From contig JAFFJZ010000001.1 in NCBI GenBank assembly GCA_018340375.1, positions 38,246,001 to 38,310,000 of the forward strand: a DNA stretch of 64,000 bases, written 5' to 3'. This document shows, in pieces, positions 11,449 through 22,518 of the stretch (position 1 is its first letter; every line of letters begins with the position of its first letter). The notes below the pieces were generated by a model. The model was given only the letters and a program-made list of their open reading frames with translations, was not told the DNA's origin and made no database searches. Position numbers and translations under genes: made by a program. Source of the stretch: Gonatopus flavifemur. Its lineage: Eukaryota; Arthropoda; Insecta; Hymenoptera; Dryinidae.

Positions 11449-13540
11449 TGACTTGGTTGTTCTGATTGATCTGGTCCAGGAATGATTCAAAATATGTATG
11501 GGTTTCATCAGTGGGCCAGGTGACACAGTGGAAACATAAATCAAACAATGGTTTCTATGGTTCGGAAAAGAGCATGGAAATCATTTTGGATGATCTGATT
11601 TGAAATTTAATGTAAAATGAATCCGAGCAAGGACGTAATAAAAGGGCTTCTTCGCCCAGAAATTAATCCGGATTCAAATTCTAACTGTTTCTGAATGTCC
11701 ACTGAGAGAGGAGTTTCTTTGTGACGAAAAAGACGGATTGGTTATGAACAAATCATCTTCGAGTCAAATGAGATTCGTTGATAGCCAAAAAACCTTATTT
11801 GATTAAAATAAATTCGTAATACTTTTCCTCCGTGTCTTTATGCGGTGTCTAAAGATCAAGAATCTCATTGTAAGTTGGAAATTTGGATGAATTTTGCCAG
11901 AGTTGATTCAGTACCGCAACGAATCTGGTGGATTCTCAGTACCGAATATTGTTTGATGTCCGCCAGATAAATTGCACCAATTGGGAAAGTGACGGTACGG
12001 TGATGGCTTCATTGTCTTTGCCAGGACTTTGCAAATGAATCTCCGCCAATACTGACCGTTCGTTCATTTCCGGCAATTTCCACACCGTACAAAGGAAGTT
12101 TCGAATTCAGATTTTGTCATAACTGAATTCAAGACGCACCAAAAGAAGCCCATTTGGAGTATAAAGGAAGCACAAAAAAGCAATCGCCAACACCATGGAA
12201 AAGACTGAATTTCAGTCCATTTTCCAATTAAGACGCAGCCAATTTAAGCCACACTTTTTACAGTGGAGATGGGTTGCTATATCTCTTTCCGAATGATGAA
12301 TAGAAAACATTTTCGTACAGCTTCATAGATCTTTCTCCAGTTGTTTTGTTCAATCAATAGAATCTCTTCATACGCAAGACCACTTACTTTTGAATCACGA
12401 GTTTCGCATCAAATAATTCTCACCACGTCGCTTTCTTTATGAATCTCCTGTTTCTGCTAGCTGTAGTTATTTATAATTACACGATCTGATTCAAAAGCAG
12501 ACAGCCAGTGTGCAATGAAATATCCACCCGATTCCATCATCGATATTGATGAGAAAGCTCAACTAGGTATTCATACGCTGTCACTCATATCGAATTTCTC
12601 TTCTGTATGTGCTCGAAAATTTGATTTATATCGTATGCTATTCCAACAAGTATGAAAATCTATCTCCGATATGTATTTTCTAGCCTTGATCGACTTTCAT
12701 GATTTCGCGCGGTGCCATCGTTCCTCCTTCCAAATGTGAGCACGAAATAAGAAAGAAAAAACAATTTTGAGCTCGAAATTTTATGAACGCCGCCGCTGAA
12801 GGTGAAGATTTTCTGACTCCAGATAAATTCTTCTGGGGATAATTTACTTATCCCATAAGCTCCTGCTACCTTGTTGTAACAAAACATATTCTTTGTGACA
12901 GGCATTTGAAAATGCTACGTTTTTCACCCGGAGAATGTAGAGAAAATTACGAAAAAATAAAAAAAAATATCATAGAGCGTGGATGTCACCGGTGAGGATG
13001 AAACAGTAAAGGAGATGAAAATACAGGATCTTAGGGAATGGAAGAGAAAAAAAACTAGGAAATCGTTGATACACAAAAGTGGTCATTATTACATGGAATT
13101 CGTCGTACATAATGTGTGAAAGAAAGAGGAAGGATGTGCTTGTCTGATTATGCGAAGGATTAATGATAGTAGCAAAAATACCAGAGGACAAGAGAATATT
13201 TTAGTATGTTTCTCAAGCAACCTACATTAATTCCTAATTTCCTGAGAATTGAAATACGTTTCAACACATTTCCCATGCACGGGAAGGAAATATTCAACGT
13301 ATAATAATCATATACTACTGATGTTTGATATTATCCTCGGGTGGAGAGTTCTGACAAAATCCGCAAAAATGTAATCTTTTGCCATCTATTCTAGTAATCA
13401 ATCTCACGATACAAGCGCAGGGATTATTTCATACATGTTCATATACCGTTTCATGTGTTTCACATCATGCTTATGAGATCAAAATGTCATCATGCAAAAC
13501 TGGATGACGTTGATTTTGGGCAAAAAAATTGATCGATCAA
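11449..13540. other. Non-coding stretch with no gene seen
   Basis: No gene was found. The block around 12186-12224 shares GAAAAGACTGAATTTCAGTC with the palindrome at 34715. The end AGACGCAGCC...TTTTTACAGTGG (to about 12266) looks like the terminus of a related element. A possible left partner near 11645 (GGGCTTCTTCGCCC) is too weak to define a unit. Confidence 0.45.
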
Positions 13541-13796
13541 ACTGAGAAAAATTATCTGTTATGAATTACTAGACTCACTAGTATATTGAGGATAAAAATG
13601 CATTTTGAGGTTGTGTACCAAACTTTCTCTTCAAAAGTACTAGACTTTCTATTATAAAATGTTATTATCCTACCATTAACTCACAAGAAGTCTGGTACTT
13701 TTGAAGAGAATGTTTGGTATATAACTTCAAAATGCAAGTATATCCTCAATATCCTAGCGAGTTCAGTAATTTATAATGTACAATTTCTCTCCGTGC
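13541..13796. mobile_element. Hairpin MITE, copy B of a two-copy pair
   Basis: This is homologous along its whole length to 11206-11448. Shared words include ACTGAGAAAAATTATC, GACTTTCTATTATAAAATGT, CTACCATTAACTC, CTTTTGAAGAGAATGTTTGG and a TTTCTCTCCGTG end. This copy keeps longer matching arms near its ends (GAATTACTAGACTC / GAGTTCAGTAATTT). It has no coding potential. Confidence 0.92.
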
Positions 13797-15250
13797 ATGT
13801 GTGTGAACACAAAGAATACATGACACAGACACTGTTGGATTCAGTATCACCGTGAAAACGCAAAATTTCCCAAAAATGTGTAACTCTACCAGCAAAATGC
13901 TGAACAAATATGCAGCAAATTGTTGAAAACGTATACAACAACAGTTTGAAGCAATTTGCAGGGACGTTGTGTCGCCAAATGCGTAACAATATGCTGTGAA
14001 TCTAGGATTTTAGCTTGAGCTGTTATCGTGTTGCTGGGAAGTTGCTTGGTTTCATGAAACTCTCAATCACATGCGTAGCAAACTCCCAGCAACTTTACGA
14101 AAACTTGATAAACAACTTAAGAGCAACGATTGCACAGCAACTTTTGTTGTATGGGTAACTTTGTTTGGGGTTCAGTTGAATTCTCAAAATCAATAACCTC
14201 ACAAAAATTAATCGAAAAGGAAATCAAATTCTGTAATCAATATGCACGGAGGATTAATATGCTAGTGTACCAACGATCAGTTGAAATCAAGCTGTAATGC
14301 TGGAATTTCGACAATTTAATGAGCATGATATTGGAAACACATGGAAACGAACCGATAATATACCTAGTCCATGGAGAACGTACGCTGGATTCTGACTCTC
14401 CTATAGAAAATAGGAAGGACAATATGCATATCAATTCGTTATATCAATCGAGATATGACTTCATTAACATTCACTAAGTTGCAATAGTAATTACCACGAT
14501 CATCATCGGTATCGAGAGTAGTGTATGGATCGTTTTGATAACTGCGTGCTGAACATCTATTTGTATTTGTCTATCTCTCTTGAATGTCTCTGCACGGTAA
14601 CGTTTATAATCCGTAACACTGTTGATTGTTGTGAATGGTTCATTTCAATTCCATAAATTTGCTTCTTTCTTATTCTTGTTTTTGATATAAGATAATCGAC
14701 AACACATTAGAAAGATACCAACTGGATAAAAGAATAGATACAGAAATATATAAAACGTAATTGAGAACTTCATTTTGTAATCTCAAATAAATGCATTTCA
14801 AAGATTATGGGGAGTTTTCCACATATCATCCGTGGATTTCGTTTTCTAATTATTGGGGAATTATTTTCTGATCAGGAATAGAGGTTTTCCTCCCATTTTT
14901 GAAAAAATGTCCTACATTTTTTTTCCTCTAAAAAGTGAAGGAAGAATCCATCGAACTAGTTGTAGTAAAATTTAAAATGGGGACACATTTTTTTACGACC
15001 ATGTTTGGAAATGAAATTCCCAATTATTCTCAGAAATGTGCACTTGGATTGATGGGAGATTTTGATCGATTGAACTGATTTTCCTTTTTTATCTAAATCC
15101 GAACAGAAACCGTAATGATGAGACGAAGGAAGTACTTGCGAATTTGAAAGATTTGAAAAGGGTGTGATTCACTTCCTTGAACATATGCTGAAAGCTGTCG
15201 ATAGTGCCCCATATCACAGTGAGCAACGTAGAGCTTTTGACCTTTGCAGT
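13797..15250. other. Mostly unannotated; AGCAAC-rich block at the left
   Basis: From about 13870 to 14160 the words CAGCAA, GTTGC and TTGTTG recur on both strands. They include the paired repeat listed at 14030-14093 and a terminal-looking GTTGTATGGGTAACTTT. No full element could be bounded. The remainder holds no recognisable gene. Confidence 0.5.
14030..14093. repeat. Inverted repeat GTTGCTGGGAAGTTGCT
   Basis: GTTGCTGGGAAGTTGCT (14030-14046) pairs with AGCAAACTCCCAGCAAC (14077-14093) with one mismatch across a 30-base loop. It lies in a region repeating the same AGCAAC word, and is probably the core of a decayed foldback element. Confidence 0.75.
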
Positions 15251-15353
15251 GATGGGTAGCCTCAATTACTTTTCTCACACAAAGTACTTTTTCTCGTTGA
15301 GTAATAAAATAATAATGTACTTGACAGAAAAAAGTAATTGAGGCTGCCCATCC
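15251..15353. repeat. 103-bp palindrome GATGGGTAGCCTCAATTACTT
   Basis: The left arm GATGGGTAGCCTCAATTACT pairs with the right arm AGTAATTGAGGCTGCCCATC with one mismatch. AAAGTAC / GTAC words continue the pairing inward. A diverged copy lies 450 bases downstream at 15795-15930. Confidence 0.88.
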
Positions 15354-15448
15354 CCAGACCAGGTAGTGCTTTTGGATGTATAAACGACTTCCATAAACAT
15401 TCCGTTTCTCAAGATATCCCACGAAGAGTCTAAGATGTCTGATGCACC

Positions 15449-15640
15449 ACTTTCAGATATCTTATAGATCTTTCAAACTCTTCTCGCGTCTAAAAGATAT
15501 CTTGAATTTAATATAAGTTGAATATAAAATACCTACTGATATATCTTGAAAGACATCTCTAAAGAGGTCTCATAGCTATATTCTAGATATCTTTTAGACG
15601 TGGAAAGCGTTCAAGAGGTCTATAAGATATCTGAAAGTGA
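15449..15640. repeat. Hairpin with AGATATCTTATAGA arms
   Basis: The left arm (CACTTTCAGATATCTTATAG, then GTCTAAAAGATATCT) pairs with the right arm (AGATATCTTTTAGAC, then CTATAAGATATCTGAAAGTG) over about 60 bases. The word composition matches the 5122-5425 foldback, so both probably belong to one group. Confidence 0.85.
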
Positions 15641-15794
15641 ACTCTCAAACCTGAAAACAGAAGATTCCTGTTACAGAAGATTCACCTCACTTTCGTGAAC
15701 CGAAAAAACATATACCGCATCAGTACAGGTATATATTCAATCATGTATAATGTAAAGCGGAGAACGAAGCGTAGGTAGAAAGTGAAATCAGCAA

Positions 15795-15930
15795 GGATGA
15801 GCAGCCTCAATTACTTTTCGTATTTGGAATACTTATTCCTCGCATGTACTTTTTTATTCCCATGAAATTGAGATTTTGCACGTCAAATCAAAAAGTACTT
15901 GATGAGGAAAAATAATTGAAGCTCCCCATA
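15795..15930. repeat. Diverged copy of the 15251 palindrome
   Basis: GGATGAGCAGCCTCAATTAC at the left and ATAATTGAAGCTCCCCAT at the right repeat the arm sequence of 15251-15353 with several mismatches. The loop differs. Two close copies suggest a MITE family or a local duplication. Confidence 0.78.
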
Positions 15931-16324
15931 CCTGGAAATCAGTCACCTGGAATCATTCAATAAAATTGTTATCTTCTGTCATGGAGATGCATCAAAATAA
16001 ACACGATGTCGTCAGTGGTTTACAAAGTTTCTCATGAAACAACCACAGCGTTAGATCAAAGCTGCTGAAATCTCCAAGATTCAGCTTGTAAACAGCTTAT
16101 TGAAATTGACCATATGAGATGCCACTCAAAATATATGACTGCGAAGAGCTAACATGCAGATACTACGTGGTGAAATTTACTCAATTGATTGTTTCACGTT
16201 TCATCCTCATCGTGTATTAAGAAACACGTATGAGAAATAGGTAACACCGATTTCAGCATACACAAGCGTTTGTTAACATTTCCCCATCAACTCATGATGA
16301 TATTTGCCTTCCCTTGTTGAAATC

Positions 16325-16367
16325 ATTGCTAGTCACTTTTCAGTAATCACTAGAAATGACTAGCGAT
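16325..16367. repeat. Short hairpin ATTGCTAGTCA
   Basis: ATTGCTAGTCA and TGACTAGCGAT flank a 21-base loop (one mismatch). No larger unit was seen around it. Confidence 0.6.
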
Positions 16368-16506
16368 TGATAAATCCCGTCTTTTCAATGAGAGATTCGT
16401 TTGGCAAATTCATCCTCTACCGTCATCACTTTGATAACTGTATGTAAATTTATATAACCTGGAAGTGTCATAGGTTACGACAGACATTTGTTTACACGAG
16501 TCTATT

Positions 16507-17169
16507 CCCAGACAGCACTGTAGGTGCTCGGAATGTTTTAGAAACGTGCTTGTGGTTTCGCGACCTCTGATTCCAACAATTACGGTTCTAACACATTTTT
16601 AAAACTTGCATTGTCAAAACATTTATATGATTCATGAAAATTCCCCATTTCGTTGCTAACCTACGCCAATCCACAAATCATTTATATTCAAAGTTTAATG
16701 CATGACTAATACATCGAAAAATAGTAAAACCATACTGTTTTTCACATAATCAACTGATTCTCACTGCACAACATACAAAATCATGAAAATACAAATATTG
16801 TAGAGAGTAAAACAAAGATATTAAAAAGCGCTTTAGAGTCGAACTATTTTCCATTACATCCAGCACTTCATAAGCTTATACGTGTAATTTATTATACACG
16901 AGATCATTTTACTTGAATACAATTGATTTAGGATTTGTTTGAATTGAAAATATCCACAGATATGCTATCAATTTGATGATTTATAAAGACAAATTCAACA
17001 TGTGCTAATCACGTTTTGTGAGAATGTGAATAAAAGGAACCAGGACATTTTCATGTTTTAAAAACATACATGTGACATTTTCAAAACGTCACAAAACGTT
17101 TCTGAAACATTTCGTTTGTAACGAGGTACGTTTCGTGAATGTTTACGAAACATCTCAGTGCTGTCTGGG
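16507..17169. mobile_element. Non-autonomous transposon with CCCAGACAGCACTG ends, 663 bp
   Basis: A perfect 14-base terminal inverted repeat, CCCAGACAGCACTG, starts at 16507 and its complement ends at 17169. Subterminal regions carry repeated GAAACGT / ACGTTTC words on both sides, as expected for transposase-binding repeats. No transposase frame is present. Both ends are bordered by TT; a longer target duplication is not apparent, so the superfamily is left open. Confidence 0.9.
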
Positions 17170-17249
17170 TTGCTGTATGAATTTTCTCTTCACTGCTTCA
17201 AAGATACATGAACCGAAAAGTGGAGACCTGTATTTTGTTCGTCGGATTG

Positions 17250-17355
17250 CCCTGGTAAAAATATGATGTACGTTCACGTGGGGAAGTATAATTTTATATT
17301 CCAAAATGCGCGAAACTCCCCTCGGTGTATCGTTGATACTTGATTTTCACCAGGG
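17250..17355. mobile_element. Mini-element with CCCTGGTRAAAAT ends, 106 bp
   Basis: The left end is CCCTGGTAAAAATATGATGT and the right end in reverse complement is CCCTGGTGAAAATCAAGTAT. The 13-base terminus differs at one position. The same terminus occurs on the larger element at 22519-23028, so this may be a deletion derivative of, or a relative in, the same family. Confidence 0.72.
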
Positions 17356-17361
17356 TGGTAC

Positions 17362-17535
17362 GGTTTTAATCAGCGGAAAGTCATGCTGACCAACATACTG
17401 AGCTTCATTGTTTTCTCCACTTACGTTTCCCGCTGATTGAAACTGTGAACTTCCACTTGTTCCTTAGTGGTATCGCGTTCACTGTTTGGAACAGTGGATT
17501 CTCACTGTTAAACACTGGTTTTTCACTGTTTCGAT
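17362..17535. repeat. Inverted repeat followed by a TTCACTGTT word cluster
   Basis: GTTTTAATCAGCGGAAA at about 17363 pairs with TTTCCCGCTGATTGAAAC at about 17426-17443. Downstream to 17535, CACTGTTTGG, ACAGTGG, CACTGTTAAACACTGG and TTCACTGTTTC follow one another, a small array of CACTGTT units in both orientations. Confidence 0.7.
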
Positions 17536-18645
17536 TCTAGAGAGTAAGTAATACAAGAACTCTTCAAAGGTGCCATTATTATTCTGTAAGTATATATGGA
17601 ATGTGACTATTTTAGATACTTTGTTGAGATATCCTATGGAGATGCACGGCAAATAATTATTCTAAACAGTTTATTTTTCATTCCAAACACATTTTCAGTG
17701 TTTGGAGAATCTCTTGTGTTTTTTGGTTATTATTCCTTTCATGAAGAAAAATTTATTCACTCTGAATATTGAAATGAAATATTTATTCCTTTAAGATAAA
17801 ATTCCATGTACCTCAAATCAAATTTACTTGAATCAAGTAAGAAAACTCATTTGATCCGATGAAATTTCTATTCAGCTCATATTCAAATGAATCAATTTTA
17901 TGGGTGTTTGCGTTGCATTTTCTTCCAAGTAGAAGATTAATAACAAACCACGTAACTTGAACCCCCCCTTTAATGTAGCTGAGCCTAGCATTCCATTATA
18001 TCTCTCGCTCTTCTCCTCCATTGTCCACATAAGTCATAGACGACCCCGAACTGATTTGGACTGGTTCAAATATAATAAACAGATTGCAAACAGGCTTTGA
18101 ATAGAGTGCCGTCTTTGGCAGTTTCTCTTCCCTTTCTCCGTCCTTCCATGTGTGTAGGTTGGTGAAGGATCGGAATACGCTTCTGCTTGAACATATTTCA
18201 AACATACAATAAGTACAGTACTTTGCAAGGAGTTTCCACGGACCGATTTTCCCAACGGCAATGTAAGTAAGCCGAATGTAACATTGGAAACGTTTTCGAT
18301 GTGCAACAATCTGCAGTGAGCAGTATTTTTGGTCAGAAGAACTGTCCGGTTGAATCTTATTAGGTAGCAATACTGCACCAATGGCAAAATCAATTGAAAT
18401 GTAGGTCTATATGAATCTATAGTATCTATGGATTCCAGGAATTTATATTATTGTATCCTGGTTAGTGTTGATACCAATTCCAATATCATGCAAATTGTAT
18501 GTTTATGCACACCATATTATCATAGTATTCAGATTGATATCGAGTTGTTGTTACATGGAATATCAAATGAAATGTTAGAGGAGAATAAAAAAAAATACAA
18601 ATCACAAAACCGGCATAAAATAGTAACACTGAATCTAATTCAAGG
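17536..18645. other. Non-coding stretch with no gene seen
   Basis: Nothing definite was found. ATTCCAAACAC...AGTGTTTGGA near 17672-17704 is a small hairpin, and CAAATTTACTTGAATCAAGTAAG near 17818 is another. Two overlapping antisense frames around 17996-18393 have no recognisable motif. Confidence 0.45.
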
Positions 18646-18942
18646 TAATACTGAGAGCCCAATTTTTTAGATTGGAAGAAATTTTTCTTTGTCCTCATTC
18701 CAATAAATATTTTTTTCAATCAAAGAAAATTCAGTTGGAAGGAAAAAGTTTTCATCAAACTGAAACAAAGAATTTTCAAATTGGAACAAAAATATACTGC
18801 TTCTTAAATTTGAAAGAAATTACTTCAATTCAATCAAAAATTTCTTCATTGAAATGAATTATTTTTCCCATTAAAAACAAGATTTACCAGAATGAGGGCA
18901 AAGAAATTTTCTTACAATCTAAGAAATTGGGTTCTCAGTGAA
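18646..18942. mobile_element. Foldback element, ~60-bp arms, CTGAGARCCCAATTT ends
   Basis: The left arm (CTGAGAGCCCAATTTTTTAG) matches the reverse complement of the right arm (CTGAGAACCCAATTTCTTAG). Pairing continues through TTTCTTTG and CCTCATTC blocks over about 60 bases. The interior is AT-rich with no coding signal. Confidence 0.87.
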
Positions 18943-19311
18943 GAGAAAAAACCATAACTATCCAAAGGGTGACAAAAGTGGAGACATGATATGAAACTAC
19001 AAGTATTGTGGTGTATAGTTTCGTGCCAAGTTTTTATTGCAGCTCTACTATGAAAAAATTACCATCAATTCATTGAAAATTGTCAGTTAAACATCAATCC
19101 CATCAGAGTGAGTAAAAATCTCTGAATATTTGGTGAATTTATCAGATTTTTCAGTGAAATTACCCAAAAATCGGTATCTTTATCATAGGACCTCCATGCG
19201 ACGTCTTTAGAACATCCTGGGACTTTATTTGGACGTTTTCTGTTTGAACAAGTCCGTTTTCTGAACGTAATATTCAATTTATTCCATGTACACGGGGAAC
19301 AAATTTTCTCT
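18943..19311. other. Spacer between two elements, no gene seen
   Basis: It contains a small GAAACTACAA / TATAGTTTC hairpin near 18991-19023 and nothing else I can name. Confidence 0.5.
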
Positions 19312-19319
19312 CATTTGAC

Positions 19320-20973
19320 TAGGGGTGCACGAGACCCGAGATTAGTATCGGTCTCGTCTCGGTCTCGTCTCGAAAATACGAGACGAGACCGAGACGATAC
19401 TCTCATTATTAGAATCGATACGATACCAAGACTGAGGACTCGATACTCGAGAATATCGTCGATACTTTGAAATACTTTTTGATGAAGGGAAATGAAAAAA
19501 ATTAATTAGAATTTTTACATATGACATAATTTATATTTTTTTAAGCATTACATTTCTTCACTCTCGATCTACATTCGAAGAAAATGAATGAATATTAAAT
19601 CATTTGATAATAATATAATTATAATGACAGAATAATAAATGATATAAAAATCAATTCAACAATTATAATAATGAAAAATGAAAAAAATGAAATCCACCTC
19701 TGAATAAATTCAACCAATTTTTTCTGTTCTCAATTCTTAGAAATCAATTTCACAAATCTTCAACTTAAGACTGGATCGTAAAACTCGATGCATAAAACTT
19801 ACTAGAATGTCACTATGCCCTTCTAGGGGACTTTCTTGTTCAACCAATAGTATATCTTTTGGTCAAATTATCTTTCAATCCATCCCCTACCCTACGTTCA
19901 TATAAAACAGTCTCTAACTATAGTTATTGACGTTCATAGAATAGAAACATATATGTTCCTATTCATGCTAAATTCTGTGGTAAATTCGAGATTCAATGAT
20001 CTGCTTAGATAGAATTGATAATCTAATACGAATACACTTATGTGACTAGAATATAAATGCTTAAAAGGTCTCGAGCGACAATCATTTATCATTTTTCCAT
20101 ACATGACTTCGTCCCTTTTTAATATGTAAATTAGCGACGAATAAAATTATGATACGCTCGAGTACCCTGAATCCAAGATTTGTAAATCCACATTTAGTAT
20201 TACTTGAGATAGTCAATGAAGTTAAGTTGGTGCAATAGTATTTGTGAATTGTCAGTTCGCAGTCTTTATAACCGACACTTTGAAGACGATTCACTTCATT
20301 GATAAAATTTTTATTCAATTTAAAAATTTTTTCAGATGTGAATATTTTTACTGAAGTGTGTCAGCAAAAATGATCGTGAATTATCATTACTAAAATTCAA
20401 TTGTATGCAATTATATATGAACATGAATAGAATGAATCCTTTGGTTTCAAAAAACTTCTAACATGGAATGCTCCATTAATTCTTTAGTTTTTTTTTGCAT
20501 CCTTTTGAATTCATGAATACTTTAATGATCTCGAAGTTTATGAATATTCGTTGGGAATTGAATTGCAGTCCTCTAAACTATTCATTTTATGAGTAATTGT
20601 TGAACAGAATATTTTCATGTACCTAGTTGAAGTTTGAATCCTTCTTTTGGAATGGAATGAAAATTCAATCCAATGGAATCTGATGAATACCGGATATCCA
20701 TCTTTTTAAATAATCTATTCTGAGCAGGAGAAAGTGTTTCAAGACTTCACTGGAAGATCTTAGGCTTCGAGCTATCGAGTGTTTTGTTATTCAATTACTA
20801 ATTTGTTTCAATAAACGATTCAAACTTCAGAAACATATATTTTGTCGATACCGTCGAGACGATACCGATACTATGCCTAACGATACCGAGGCGATACCGA
20901 GACGATACCCAAGTCTTACCATATTTTTCGATACCGAGACGATACCTTTAGAATATCGTCTCGTGCACCCCTA
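19320..20973. mobile_element. hAT-type non-autonomous DNA transposon, 1654 bp
   Basis: A perfect 16-base terminal inverted repeat, TAGGGGTGCACGAGAC, marks both ends. The element is flanked by a perfect 8-bp direct repeat, CATTTGAC (19312-19319 and 20974-20981). An 8-bp duplication with TAGGG(G)TGCAC-type termini is the signature of the hAT superfamily. The subterminal zones are full of GAGACGATACC and TCGTCTCGGTCTCG repeats, including a perfect 12-bp-stem hairpin at 19361-19390. They are the likely transposase-binding sites. The AT-rich interior has no transposase frame, so mobilisation must be in trans. Confidence 0.96.
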
Positions 20974-20981
20974 CATTTGAC

Positions 20982-22518
20982 GAACCCGTCTCTGCTAAGT
21001 GGATTGAATAACCTAACAATGACAATGCATTGGATAATTCTTCAGCTCGACCATTAACCTCAATAGACAATAATTTATCCCAGACTTCTAGGTATTCGTT
21101 GAGTTCCACGTCTCATCGAACTCTCACATTATCTCCAGTCAATTCGAATATTCGAGTCAAATTAATTTTTAAGCTCAGTAGAAGCATAATCATTTTGTAG
21201 CGGAAGTACATCAAGAGAAAGGTACCTTATTCGAAATATATAAGCTCTTCTTATGAATGAAATTGAACTGATCACTATCTCTGTTTTTTTTCTTTCACGC
21301 GTTCACATTTTGAAACTCATGTAACCAAACTATGTTCCAAACTAGGGAACACGAATCAGGGCAATGTAGCAGTCACGATGAACGAATCGATCAAAGAATA
21401 AGCCACATGTTTTCATGAATCCAGGTCACAGTGATAACGTGACCTACGTGAGAAAATTCCATTCGAATTGGATATAAATTCTTGACAATAAAATTTTTGA
21501 GAAATGGGTTTATAAATACAAATCACACATCTGTTTTTTGAAATAATTGGAAGAGAGTTCGATTCAGAGTGAATTACCGTTATGTATAAATTGTACTTTC
21601 TGTGTTGAAACTTTTCTCGGGTGTAACTTTTTTCTAGAATGTTTTTCAGAAGAGGTTCAGATTTTGTGAACGAATTGGCAAAATTTTCTCATAAAAATCC
21701 ATGATTCCCCAAAAAAAACCCATATTTCACTCGTAATATTGAATGTGTTTTGATTTTCTCGAATTTTCGAATTGTTCACCGTTTTGTGGTGGTCAAACTG
21801 ATATGATCTCATCCTAATTGCCTGTACAAAACAAATGATCCATGGAGAAAGGAATTTTCCATTATGCATGAAAAATGTTCTTTGCATTGGTTCAGCCATG
21901 AGCCTTGTTATGTTATTTATTGCAGTATCTATGCATTCATTGTACGTCAAAAACTATTGAATTTTTGACAATATGTGTGAGGACTGAATGCAGTTCAAAT
22001 TTGAAATTGATATGCAAACCTCAAATTTGTGCCCGTACTTTTGAGTTGTTATTTTCAAAAATTCAAGTTTCATCCCACAGCGAGTTTTTCCTATTCATCA
22101 AGGACTTCGCAGAGGGTATTTTTCGATTTTGTTTTATCAAACACTTTGTAGAGGAGTTATGTATGAAATTTTGGGGAAAGCATTAATTCTTCGTATACAC
22201 ACTTATTTTTTACACCCTGGGTGACAACCATCCATTGTTGGAACAATCATCAATTGTACACTAAACAAAAAATTCATGGGTGAGTTCAAATATCTTATTA
22301 ATGTACTCACACTGTTAGAAATTCAAACCTCATGCATAGTTAAAAATTCATTTACACGTAACTGAATTTCAAATTTTGGCTATTAGGTATCGCACATTAA
22401 TGCACATTTTCGTAACTAGAATTTTATTCACATTTGATGTCAATGAATTTTTCAGTTATGCGAATAACTTTCGCTTCCATAACATTTGATTGAAAATGAC
22501 ATTCAAAATTACTAACAG
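20982..22518. other. Non-coding stretch with no gene seen
   Basis: Unrelated frames on opposite strands (21657-21950 minus, 21905-22186 plus) show no motif. The block at 22205-22440 (ACACCCTGGGTGACAACC...) resembles decayed element sequence but lacks a paired end. Confidence 0.45.
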
